A stretch of 64,000 nucleotides of DNA from Hofstenia miamia (Eukaryota; Xenacoelomorpha; Acoela), in contig SCFE01000102.1 of the NCBI GenBank assembly GCA_004352715.1, forward strand, positions 1,252,280-1,316,279, in the 5' to 3' direction. Below, piece after piece: positions 31,111 through 43,199 of the stretch. The position numbers were made by a program, and so were the translations under genes. Numbering within the stretch: the stretch's first letter is position 1; each line of letters starts with the position of its first letter. The notes beneath the pieces are model-generated. The model worked only from the letters and a program-made list of their open reading frames with translations. It searched no databases and had not been told where the DNA came from.

Positions 31111-32258
31111 TGTAACATCCTCCACCTGGCTTATTACGCCGTGTCTTATTACTGCTAATGAGCGCCTAGTAATTCGCGGGTGTGGTGTTACCAAGTTGTT
31201 GAACCATTAAACTATCTTCTAATAATAACTAGTTATGTTAATCAAAGACGGTATTAACTATCACTGTTTAGGTGACGACGTGGTTAGATGTTTCCTCTTT
31301 ACTTCTTTAGTGGGCTACTGCCCGAAGCCGATCTCCACAATACAACTCCACTTCTCCCACAACGATGGTTGAGTCCACTGCACCACCTCAGCTCAACTGG
31401 GATTAGTTATGTGTACCTTACGTTAGCTTAGTGCGTGCACTCAAGAAAAGTTGTAACTGACTTAAACTCAATGTTTGTAGAGTGTTTGTTGTTTTGATTC
31501 AATAAAGCAACCGGGCGTTGACACTAACTGCACAATGATAATATAACTAGCCATTATCATAAAAAGTATCGGCTTAATTATTTAAGTAACTATATTGCAG
31601 TTTCCTACACCTACATTTATTAGTACTACATGCAAAGTCATTTATCAGGTCAATTATCGTCGAGTCTCCTACATTTAAATATATAGATATATCCCTAGGT
31701 GTCGACCTTCCAGTCGTTTCAGGCATTAATTATTAAATACATGTAGTGATCGATGGTCAGACTAGGCGAGAATCGAAAAACTCCTAACCGTAACTTAAGT
31801 GCAGTTTCGTAGCTGGCACAAGGACCCTGAGAATCGATCCCATGATGGAATCCAGCCACTACTCAACACAACTTGCCTAGCTGCTACATTTTACTAAATA
31901 ATCAAACCAGATAAAGTAGAAATGAAAATTAAATAAACTCCAAAGAATTTATTGTTCATCAAAATAATGGTTGAATCAAGGCTATTTATAAAATTTCTAC
32001 AAAAAGTACCTGCCGATTTTAAAATTCAAATGATTCGTCTGCCAATATGGCTGTTCATACGTAAGCATTAATTTGCTCAATTTAATTTGTCAATTATTGC
32101 TTGATCGGCTAACAAGTATCTTATTTTGACCAATATTAAATCTTGGTTGCATTTTACAAAAATAACTAAAGTTCATTAACTAAATTTTTACAATTAATTT
32201 CAATTAATAATCATTCGACGTTATTCAGCTTTTAGTTGCTTTTTTGGATGATGCTACA
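31111..32258 (+). mobile_element. LTR3 solo LTR (1148 bp)
   Basis: Starts TGTAACATCCTCC and ends GATGCTACA. ATAC lies directly outside both ends (31107-31110 and 32259-32262). The left flank is Fam1 LTR and the right flank is Fam2 LTR, so the apparent ATAC target duplication joins two different hosts. It is homologous, inverted, to 1034-2195. Confidence 0.8.
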
Positions 32259-32645
32259 ATACTATGCCATTGGCTAACTCGAATGTCCAGCAATTACAGA
32301 CAATTAACTAGTGAGACAAGAGATAACAATGAAAATGAGATGCTTTATTTTTCAATGTGAGATAGAAAATTAAAGTGAGACAAATAGGGTAGCACCAGTC
32401 ACTCAGGTTAAGCACTTTAATTCATTCTGGATACTTTGCTTTGCCTGGAAGCCATATGAATTGGTCATCTGGATTGTACCTAAAGTAACTACTTACTTGG
32501 ATGAATTACTGATGTTATATCTATAATTTCTTTGCAATTCTAACTTCTGGAATCAGGGCTGTTTTTGTATGAACACTACCTAAAACCTTCTGCAGAGTCA
32601 ATTAGTTTTTCTAGTTAAATTGCCATAACAGCCCATGATTCTACA
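32259..32645 (+). repeat. Fam2 LTR, 3' part
   Basis: Second half of a Fam2 LTR, collinear with about 477-808 (shared GTGAGACAAATAGGG and GGAAGCCATATGAATTGG), ending GATTCTACA. Its first half is missing; the LTR3 copy takes its place. Confidence 0.75.
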
Positions 32646-32893
32646 ATATGCTACACACCACCCCTAAAAGTGGCTATTTCATTCAACAATCACTAATGAT
32701 ATCTGGTTTGATTAATGCTTGAGCTTTTTGCATGAAGATGATAGCTCAGGGATCATTCCAGAAAAGCACACTCCCTTTGCTCCCTCCACTCCAACATTCA
32801 CTTGCAATAAGTGTTTTTTTCTTTGTTTTGTATATTTACTTAACCTTTTTGCATTTTTCCCTAAAGCTACTTTCTGTCCATATTACTGTAATA

Positions 32894-34106
32894 ATGACTA
32901 CCCACTCTAAAGCTCTGAGTTCTATTCCTACTGTAATTACTGCCCCTAATAATGTGAACAACCTAACATTTAATGCATCCAAATTCTGAAATCTCACAGC
33001 TACTTATATTTTACCTGCACCTCCTCTTGAATGCAATACCGTGCAACTGAAAGCCAACTTCTTCTGTACTACTTATAACAGCCTTGCCAATAGTAAAATG
33101 TCAACTTTGCAAGCAAATGATCCTGGATTTGAGTTGAAGATACAGATATCAAAGACATTGCTATCACCATGGAAGTTTTCTAAGCTCTTGAAGGCCCTTC
33201 AGGTCATTGCTAACCCAGCCACAGAGGAGGACTTGGCAGACCTCATGTCTACCCAAATTCCAATCAGAGGAAATTTGCTAGTTCCTACTGAAGATGAAAG
33301 GAAAATATTGCCCTTAGTAGCACAGGATTCTTTTCCAAAAACTTTCCATATAAATATGTTGAATTTTCCATCAAAATGGGACCAGGATGACCAGTTTGCC
33401 CTCTTGGTAAATCAATCAGGTCTGAAAAATTTAGGGTCTTTCAAATCTATCAAGCACAAAACAACTTTTTATTCAACAATGTCAACACTTAATTTTGAGG
33501 TCAGTGACTGGAAACAGCAAAAGCTGCTCAAGGACTGGAGCCAGATGAACAAGAGTTTTAATGCAGTTGGTGACCATAATGTTGTGTGTAGCATTCCTGC
33601 AATTAATATATGTAAGAACTGCTTTTATACAGGCCACACCCAATGTGCTGTGAACTTGGCAGAACCTGAGTGGATAGATAAAGTTAAAGCATTTTATAAT
33701 GATAACCAGGTTAACATCAATACTGAGGTAGCTCTTCCANNNNNNNNNNNNNNNNNNNNNGAACAAGAGTTTTAATGCAGTTGGTGACCATAATGTTGTG
33801 TGTAGCATTCCTGCAATTAATATATGTAAGAACTGCTTTTATACAGGCCACACCCAATGTGCTGTGAACTTGGCAGAACCTGAGTGGATAGAAAAAGTTA
33901 AAGCATTTTATAATGATAACCAGGTTAACATCAATACTGAGGTAGCTCTTCCAGACAATAAGATTGTTGATGAATCAGAGAACCTTATAGAAGAAAGAGA
34001 TAATTTAGTAGATAACACAGAAAATACAAAGGAAGAGGAAAAAGAAGAAATCAATGAGATATGTCAGACCCCAGCCAAGACAGCAATGGTTCACAGAATC
34101 TTATAG
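32894..34106 (+). pseudogene. LINE ORF1 (L1/Tx1-like element)
   Basis: One frame opens at ATG 32894, is broken by TGA at 32987-32989, and continues through 33739. After a 21-N gap a direct repeat of 33547-33739 restarts at 33761 and runs to 34106. The C-terminal part has a knuckle-like motif, CKNCFYTGHTQC, close to CCHC but with only two residues between His and the last Cys. The tail is Glu-rich. ORF1 proteins of such LINEs bind the element RNA. Position just upstream of an endonuclease/RT ORF supports the call. The duplicated 193 bp is probably an assembly artefact. Confidence 0.6.
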
Positions 34107-35156
34107 TAGGAAGTGTGCAGTGTAATACAAAATGATCCATCCCTTCACCAGATGATACACAAATAGCAAAATATCTTAGGCAGGACTCTTCTCTCCTACA
34201 TGAGGGCACTCTGGAAATCAACACTGATGAATCTAGTTCTGCTTAAGTATATTTTTATGGCTATAAATATTATAAACTATAATGTAAATGGGATATCTAG
34301 TATAAACAAATTCATTAAAATCGTCAAAGCTCTTAAGCCTTTCAAACCAAATTATATATTTATGCAAGAGTCTAAAATAGAGAATTTATCTGAAAGCTGT
34401 AAAACTTATTTAAAAATTAATGGATTTGAAGCAATAACAACTTCTAAGTCTACAATATGGAAAGGTGGGTTAATATTGTTTATTCACAGGAAAAGTCCCC
34501 AATTAAAGATGAAATTTGAAATACCAAAATTCCAGTTTATAGTAACATCAAAAAACGAATTATTTATAAATTATTATCTTGGTAAAAATGAATATAAAAC
34601 TACAATGTCAGAAATTAATAAATATATTGATATTATTAAACCAGTATCTATCATTCTCTTGGGTGACTCCAATTGTTTTGGGGACACAGAGGATGTGTGT
34701 AACTCTAGGGCTCCTGTGAATATTATGCAATCCAGATTCAATTATCTGGAAAATAATATTCTATCTAAATATAATTTGACAGACATGGCAAAATCCATTG
34801 AAAATCTCTCTCACACCTACTTTAACATGCATACAAATTATTCCTCACATATTTACCACTGTTTTGCATCTACCAGTCTTAATATTAAATCATCAAAAAT
34901 TATTAATATAAATCTATCTGTCCATAGGCCCCTATTAACAGAAATTGCAGCAAGTAAATTAGGTCGTCCTGGAATTTGGAGGATGCACTCCAGTACACTG
35001 CTAGAATGCAAACAGGAACTGGGAAGTGTGATTATATCAACATCACAAGGAGCTAACACTGAAGACATCCAATCATAGTGGACACTCATGAAGGTAAGAG
35101 CCAAGCAAGAGCTAGTCAGGAAGGAATTAACTATGAGTGTATGAAGGAAGACCTAG

Positions 35157-36222
35157 TGTAGCATCATCCAAAAAATCAAAAATAAGCTGCAAACGTCACA
35201 GAAGAGAATAAGATTGAAAAGGAGTTGATTAAAAATATCATTATCAGATTAGTTGCTATTATTTCAGATTAGTTTGTAAAATGCAACTAAGAATAAAATA
35301 TGTGTCAAAAAAGAGATATTTGTATCTGTTGATAAAAACACTTTTGACTAAACAACACTTACATTATTTTATAGCAGCCATATTGGCAGAAGTTTAAATT
35401 TGAATTGACAGGTAATTTGATAAAGCATTTTACTTAGAATTCTTATTTTTCATCTTATTAACAGTTTGATTATTTAATACAATGTCAAGCTAATCAAGCA
35501 GTGTTTAGTAGTGGTCTGGATACATCACAGGGAATGATTCTAGGGTCCCTGNAGTGCACTTATGTTAGGTGTAGGGGTTTTCTCTCAATTAGCTGACTAA
35601 CATTTCCTTTCTACATGTATTGGATAACTAACTGTCAACAAATGGTTGGATAACCAAATCCTTGGAATTATCTTAATATTATTTTAGATCTAAATTTATG
35701 ACCTATAATCAACCAATAAAATGACTGTACATGTAGTAAGTTATAAATGTAGGTTAGGAAGTTGTTTGAATAGAATTCATTTAACTAAGCCAATATATTT
35801 CAGTAATGGCTACATGTAATATTTAACAAACAACTAGTAACAGTTCAGGTTGCAAATAGGTATAACACTTTCACACAACAGAGTTTAAGTCAAGTTGTGT
35901 CATGTCTTGAGTAAGTGCTGAGCTAATGTAGGGTACACATAAGCTATCTTGATTGAGCTGAGAAGTGGCACTCAAGCATCAGATGGAATGGTGAAATTGG
36001 ATGTGGAGATCTGCTTCAGGCAGATGCCTACTAGAAGATCATTATGGAGGTTACCACATGGCTTTGTCACCTAAAAAGTGAACAGTTAAACAAGGTTACA
36101 TAAGCTAATAGAAGAAGCTAGTCAAGCAGTAACAACAAGTAAATCCTTACCTGCAACAACACAGCTAATGTTATAAAGTAACAGTAGATAAACAGTGATA
36201 ATGCCTGGTAGAGGATATTACA
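35157..36222 (-). mobile_element. LTR3 solo LTR in LINE ORF2, TSD CTAG
   Basis: Plus-strand start TGTAGCATCATCC and end GGATATTACA match the ends of 1034-2195 in the same orientation. Perfect 4-bp direct repeats CTAG lie outside (35153-35156 and 36223-36226). Removing the 1066 bp and one CTAG restores LINE continuity. A single n sits at 35552. Confidence 0.9.
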
Positions 36223-37197
36223 CTAGAGAAGAAGATCAACAACATAATCAATCAAAAAGTGCAAGAAGAACTGGAATATATAAGAAATATCCAGTATGAG
36301 CTAGAAGAAGGAAGTAGTAAGGAGATCAAAAGTTTTGTTAAGAAAAAATGGGAAAAATCAAGAACTGAAAGAGTACAAAAGAGAAACAGTCAGTTAAGTG
36401 AGAAAATGAAGATATAATTGACACCTTTGCTGATTTCTATAAGAACCTATACAGAGAAGTAACAGCTGAAGAATCATCAGTAACATGTGACTATCCAACA
36501 TTTAATGAGGAAGAAAAAGAAATACTAAATGAGAAAGTAATACCAGATGAAATTCAAAGAGCTATTGAAAAATTGAAAAATAGCCCAGGGATAGATGGGC
36601 CAAACTCAAGTTTTTACAAAACATTTAAACCTTTGCTGGTACCATATTTTTAAATTATAATAAATTCAATATTGTAGTCAGGAAAAATGTCAGCAAGTAT
36701 TTCCAATGCTCTAATTAAACTAATCCCAAAAAAGGGTCAGGAACTTGAGCATCCTAAGGCATGGCATCCCATCTCTCTTCTAAATTTAGATCTGAAGGTC
36801 ATATCTCACATCCTAAACAACTGATTATCTGCAATCTCCTCTAAGTACATTAATTCTAATCAAACAGGCTTCATCAAATACTGCAAAAGTTGCCTTAATA
36901 TCATCTCTCTAAAATGCATAATAGACATCAGTAGAGCATCCTCTAAAGATTTAGGCATCTTAAATATTGATTACAACAAAGCATATGATTTGATCAATCA
37001 TAAGTATTTATTTAATGTTCTATGTAGAATGGGATTTCTCCCAGTAATAGCAAAGTTAATAAAAGCCCTATATAATGAAAATTCATCTTACTTAAATATA
37101 AATGGATACTATCCCCAGCAATAAAGATCAAAAGAGGTGTCAAACAGGGCTGTCCTCTTTTTAATTTAGCTGTTCAACCTCTTTTGAGGTATATTAA

Positions 37198-38171
37198 TGT
37201 AGAATCATGGGGGAGCTCTGGCTACTTTAGTGGTACTGGCTAACTCAGGAGTTTAGATCAAAGGTTGCAAAGTCTACCATAGCAGAGAGTGACCTGCATT
37301 CCAACAGAAAAGTTCCATTTGTGGTTCACTGATTTTTCCTAACAAATAAAGAAATTCCATTCCAAAAAGAACTCCAGCAGTGACCAATTCACATGGCATC
37401 ATGCTGAAGCCAAATCTTTGAGGCCATCCTTACTTGCCAANAGTTCTCTTATCTCAGCTCATGTAGATAAATAATAAATAACAGACACATAATTGCTGTG
37501 CATTCACATTCACCAATGGCATAGTATATTTGCAAGGTGTAATTATTAAGTGCATGTATGAACAGATCAAATAAAAGATGATATTCCCTACATGTAACTG
37601 TAACCTAAAGTGGCCATGATTCAGGATGTCACTGTGAAAGAGCTATTTGTCACCCTAGACCTGGTGCAGTTTCCTCCTGAATTGTCACCAGATCTTAAAC
37701 AACAGTTATCTTTACCAAATCTTTAATCAATTAATCTAAAGGGGGTTAATAGATAAATAATTGTAAAGGCCAAACACAGTAGAAGGAAGCTGAATTTATT
37801 GTGTGCTTTGCTACATTGACTCAGATATTTATTACAAAAATCTGTAACTTATTACCTGACTTGCTTACNGCTTTGCTACATTGACTCAGATATTTATTAC
37901 AAAAATCTGTAACTTATTACCTGACTTGTTTACAATTTCAAGGCACAGTTTCCCTTGCAAAGTTCAAATGAGCAATCACACATAATTCAAATTGAGGGGA
38001 CAAATACTAACACTATCAAATTAACTACACTCTAAATTCCAAATCAATTAAAAGAAATTGATACAAATAAGGTAGAAGCAAATCAAAGAATCAAAATGTC
38101 AAAAAGACATAACACCATTTCAGAGTACCAAAAATAATAAGTTCGAAAAAAGGGCCCTGAGTGACTCTACA
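37198..38171 (-). mobile_element. Fam2 solo LTR in LINE RT, TSD TTAA
   Basis: Minus-strand start TGTAGAGTCACTC at 38171 and end CATGATTCTACA at 37198. TTAA lies outside both ends (37194-37197, 38172-38175). It splits the RT between PLLRYIN and the FADD motif. Single n bases at 37441 and 37869 mark joins; about 60 bp before 37869 is repeated after it, so the true LTR is shorter than the 974 bp shown. Confidence 0.9.
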
Positions 38172-39500
38172 TTAATGGGAGGCATGCAATCAAAGTTTTG
38201 TATATAAAGGTATTAATATAAAACATCTAGCCTTTGCTGATGATATAACCTTTATCATTTCAGAACAATCTAGTTTGAATGTACTACAGCAACACATCAT
38301 GGAATTTGGAAAGATTAGTGGGCTTACCATCAATGAGAAGAAATGTATTTACACTGGATTGTTCAGAGCAGTTGGCTGGAGAACCAACTGCTCTATAAAT
38401 CATTAAATGATAAATTTACTTGGTATTAAAATCAGCTTAAAGGAACCTTTTAAAAGTGATCTGAAAGAATTCATAGATAATAAATTGTTAATTAACTTTA
38501 TTGCTAATCACAAAATCTCAATCTATGGTAAAGCAAAAGCATTTAACACTTTATTAATTTCAAAAATTATCTACCATTTACAATACCAGCCAACAGTTGC
38601 AGAGAGTAATGAACTACAAATATCTATTAATGATGCTGTATGGAGAAATAGAGACCATATGTGACCAACATTGCTTCTATACTGCAGTTATAAGCAAGGA
38701 GGAATACAACTGCCAAATTTATACCATCTTCAAATGTCTTTTAAAATCAACATCATTAATATAATTTTAAATTCAGATTGGCACCCTCTACATCACTTAT
38801 GCTCAGCAATCATTAAAGACTGTACACCTAGAGAGAATTTATTAGATATGATTTGTAATATCCCTATTCCTAATACTTTCAAGACAATGTGGCCTACTTT
38901 GGCAAATATCCTTAAGCTAATGGAAAGGCTAAAATTTCAATTAAATCTAAATAATTGTAGCAGTAAGTTGCCTAATTTAATTAAAAATAGAAAAATTCTT
39001 AATGTGGGTGTAATCTTTAAAAAGGATTAGGATCCAACTTCCCTTTCAAATTTTATTATTAAAAAATGCAATAATACCCTGTGTTTTAATACTAAGAGTA
39101 AGGGCAAGATACTTTCCAATTTTTTCTACTGTGAAGATCCAAATACCAAAAGAATAATTCAAAAGGTGGAGAACTAGGCATTACCATCATAAACATCCTA
39201 AGCAAGAGCAGGCTATGTAAAGTACACCCATACTATAAAACATTATTATATAAGGTGTTGCTTAATTGTATAATAAACAGAGATAAGTTTTATTTCTCCT
39301 GCCTCATTCAAAAGCCTTTATGCAGACTGTGCAATTTGGGCAATGAAAATACCAAACACCTTATTTTTCATTGCACTAAGAAAATCCATGAAAAGCCTGA
39401 GGGATTTGGAAGCATTGCTGAGATTGTTAATGTAGAAAACTTAACATCCATCATTAAGTATATTGTTAAATCAATTGCTTCTCCTAAGGATGTTTTTTAG

Positions 39501-39952
39501 TTATGTTTATTACCTTGTATATATTCATTTTATTAACCTGAGCTTTTTTAGATATTGATGTGTCCATATTGATTTTAACCACCTCTTTTATTGTAAGTAC
39601 TTGTGTGTGAAATTTCTGTCTTTCCAATTCTATATATGTTTGTTTCTGTTTTGTCTTATTTGTTCCTCTCTTAGATCTCCTATGGTAAGATTCATGTTAA
39701 TTCTTATGTGTGTGTCAATAACCTATTACTTATTTTTCTGTAAATAGTTGTACATTTTGTAAATACTAGTTGTCAGGTTTGAGGCAAGTGGTGCTTTTAT
39801 TTTGAGTACAGTGATGAAATGGACTGCTTACTATCACATTGTAAATAACTGTAAATAGAAAAAAGCAAGAAAACAATATCAGTTCATACTCTGAGTACTC
39901 TTTTTGTGTAGATAATAATAGAAAAAAGAAAATAAAAAAAAATAATAAAAAA
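39501..39952 (+). other. LINE 3' UTR and A-rich tail
   Basis: Non-coding sequence after the ORF2 stop, ending in an A-rich run at about 39918-39952 interrupted by T and G. This fits the poly(A) end of an L1-type LINE. I could not identify its target-site duplication. Confidence 0.6.
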
Positions 39953-41675
39953 AAGACATAGCAAAGTGCTTCTAACTGGGTACAAACTTTCTTTGCAAAG
40001 TTATGGAATTTCAGTTTTTCAATGCATTTCAATATGGTGATTGAATTGCAAAGCTTGTTTAACTTTTGAGTGAAAATATTATAGAATCAATGATGCAGTC
40101 ACAGGCCTTTAATAGCAATTAGAATCATCATTTTTGTATCTGTCTGATACATGTATGTCATCTTCATTTATTGTTGTATCAGGGTAAAGGAATATAAAAT
40201 ACTGTGTAGGTTCAAATGAGTTCTTACCTCATCAACAATATTGAAATGTTGTTGTTGACAATTTCCTCTATCATCTGCTCAGAATTGGAGATGTTGCCTC
40301 TCATCATTGTTATTATATTGAAATGTTTTGAAATGTCATAATAATTTAGTGTTTCTTGAATTAATTTGCATCACATAAGGTCTGATATACTGGAAAACAA
40401 AATTAGCATTCTGTGGGGTAGTCTTCAGATACTGCCTTTAACAAAATCAGGTTGATCAACTATTGGTTTGACATTATGATATATGTGTTCTAGTGGCACA
40501 TGTCCATCAGCATATAATCAAGATTTACTTTGCTTGTGCTAATCAGAGTTTAATGTTTTCATGAGGTTACTGAGATTGTTAATGTATTGTTCATTAACAT
40601 AAGAGTTATATTCACTCTCTGTTTTTCTTATGCTTAGACCTCCATGCTGATTGTATAACTGCTGCATGTATTAATAGAGAAAGTTTGCAATAGTTGTTTT
40701 TTGATTCTGATACACTCTTTTAATGTAGTTTGTAATGTTGGTGTGAGTTCCAACCAAGCAATTTTTTTGGAAACAGGATAGTTCACCTGTTTGTGAGCTA
40801 TGTGCTCCCATAGGGAATCTGAGCATAAATGAGGGTGGAATTGTTCTACATTTGCTTCTGAAATATTAATTTTAGAAGCAGTGTATTCTGCATCTAGTGT
40901 CATTTGAGATTGAGAATGTAACATTGCAGCTATTTCAGATTTTAGCTTAACTGATGGCAGCCTTGAGTGAATCTAAAATTTTTTAAATCTACAAAATTGT
41001 ATTTTGTTAAATTTCAAAAATAACTATTTTCAGTGATATATCCCCAAACTATTCAAAACTCAATGTCTTACCAGCAGTTCTAAGAATTTGGCAATCATAT
41101 GCATCCCATTCAGAAGAATGATGAATGTCAGGAATTTGGCACATACTCACAGCAACTGTCAGACAAAAATTCTGCAGTAGTAAACATTGTGAACTAAAAC
41201 AGCATGAAATAACAGTTAAATGTTCATACATACATAACTTAATGAAAGTAAAAATCATAAAAATATTCATTGAACTAAAGAAATCGGAAAACAATAATGT
41301 GTCTTCATTTGAAAATGATGGTAAGCACACCATTTTTTTATTTAATTTCATTAATATTCAAACAACACACATCAAAGCAATTGCTCATAATGAAAATTTA
41401 AATATTACTATGTGAGCAATTAACAGGATTTGTGAGAAATTGGCAAAGATTTTAAAATATACAATATTCAAATGGATTATTGTTCAATAAGAGTGCAATT
41501 TCCCCAAATCAAAGTTGAAAAAAATTGTTTCAATCTGGTAAAGATATTTGATGGTCATTCATGATTATGGAATTACTTTGCCAATTACATGGTTTGGATG
41601 AAAAAAAGGAACTGTGAGCTGTGACTAACTTCACTAGCAAAACTTTTTAATGGAGACCTAAATGTTTTTTGTTAT
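39953..41675. other. No clear gene; possible 3' part of the transposase unit
   Basis: Minus-strand frames at 40634-40924 and 41049-41351 look slightly protein-like but match no family I know. Because 41676-43123 is an inserted LTR, this DNA is the original continuation, 3', of the transposase pseudogene at 43200-44830 and may hold its tail. Confidence 0.35.
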
Positions 41676-43123
41676 TGTAGAGTCACTTGGAACCCCTATT
41701 TTAATTGATTTTATTTCTTTTGATTATTTGGAACTCTAAAATGAGTGTTACTTCATAGTGATGTTGTGATTGTTGCTATCAATTTATTTGTATCAATTTT
41801 TTCCATTTTCAATTTCAGTTATTGTTATAAATATGTGGGAAGCCTGTAGCAAATGCACAATAAAATTTATTCTCACTTCAACATCATTTGCTTTTGAATT
41901 TTATTACTAACCCCTTTTAGATTCTTCATGGATTTTGATTTAATAAATTTTGATTAAGATCTGGCAACAATTTAGGAGACAGTGTGCTGTGTCTGGTGCA
42001 ACAACTAGCTCCTTAACTAATGGCAGCCCAAATTTTGGTCACTTTAGGTTACTGTAGAATTGTAGGGCACATCTAGCAGCTCAAGCAGTACAAAGGCTGT
42101 GAAGGATTACCATCACCAAGAGCAGCCCATACTCTAACAAAACAAATGAAGATTGGTAGTTCACCAATTTCACTGTAGAAAAATGAACCAAAACCATTTC
42201 CAAGAAGACATTCCAGCTAGTGACAAATTTACATTGCATCACACTGAAGCCAAGGTGCTAATTGTGTCTCAAGTTTAATTTCTAGCTCAATAACAACTTT
42301 AGGGTTCTTGTTATTTCAGCTCATGTAATAAGATATAATAATGTGTAGTTACCATGTATTTGTGTATGCCAATGGCATATTATATTTGCATAGTGTGTTG
42401 TTAAGTGCATGTACAATTGATCAAATATAAAGCTCTTTTATTCCCTACACCTATGCATAGCCTTAGAGTGACCACAATATGGGCTCACATCTGTCAAGGA
42501 GCAAGTTATTGCCCCAGGCACAGTGGAATTCCTCCCACATTCTCCCACATCTTACAAGCAGATACTTATCATATTAATAACAATGCTAAAAAGGGCTAGT
42601 AATATAAAGTAAGTAAAGAAGCAACTGTCATCCAACAAGAACAAAATTTATTTGACATTTGCAAAAATGAGTTCCCTATTTTTTTACAAAGAAAAAGGTA
42701 AATATTTACTGTTTACAAAATTCACTTAATTCCCTCACAAATAAAACAAGCAATTTACACATACACTTTAATTGAGGGGACAATTATAACAAATTCGAAA
42801 CCTAATTTCAAAACACTAAAAATCAATAAAAATTGCTAAATTAATAATTGGACTAGCACTGAATTGATCAAAGAGAGTGCAAATAAAATAAAATAAAGGG
42901 CCCTGAGTGACTCTACACGCCCCCCATTCACTGTTAATTTTTCAGTAGCAACTTGACAGCAGGACCACACAACAACATTTCTTTATTGAATCAGTGAACC
43001 ACCAATGTTCTATTTTTTGCTAGAATGCAGGTTGTTCTCTACAATGGTAGCCTCTGCAACCTTCTTTAAAATTTGAGTTTCTCATTACAGCTGGAGTAGC
43101 CAGAGCTCACCCATGATTCTACA
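41676..43123 (+). mobile_element. Fam2 solo LTR, TSD TTAT, containing a second Fam2 LTR
   Basis: Starts TGTAGAGTCACTTGG and ends CATGATTCTACA. TTAT lies outside both ends (41672-41675, 43124-43127). It is interrupted at 42053-42917 by an inverted Fam2 LTR and lacks about 250 bp of its own sequence at that point. Confidence 0.85.
42053..42917 (-). mobile_element. Inverted Fam2 LTR nested in the Fam2 LTR
   Basis: Minus-strand start TGTAGAGTCACTCAGGG at 42917 and end CAATTCTACA at 42053. The flanks (TTAC, CGCC) do not match. It either entered with a target deletion or came from recombination between Fam2 LTRs. Confidence 0.8.
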
Positions 43124-43199
43124 TTATAACAACCTTTAGTAAAAATATATTTAGTTAAATGTTTATCTATTAAATAATACATTAAAAACCTGACTTAAA

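Larger units (their letters stand above)
34257..39500 (+). pseudogene. LINE ORF2: APE endonuclease and RT, split by two solo LTRs
   Basis: Starts MAINIINYNVNGI. Endonuclease motifs: FMQES, LLGDSN, SHIYHC and SVHRPL, the last having Val where the SDH motif has Asp. After LTR3 (35157-36222) the frame resumes, with stops, into RT: KNSPGIDGPNSSFYK, LIPKKGQELEHPKAWHPISL, NIDYNKAYDLINH and KRGVKQGCPL. After the Fam2 LTR (37198-38171) comes the catalytic motif LAFADDITF (about 38226). The C-terminus has a CCHC-like finger CRLCNLGNENTKHLIFHC near 39320-39375 and a stop at 39500. The motifs and APE-RT order fit the L1/Tx1 group. It is inactive because of stops, frameshifts and the two insertions. Confidence 0.85.
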
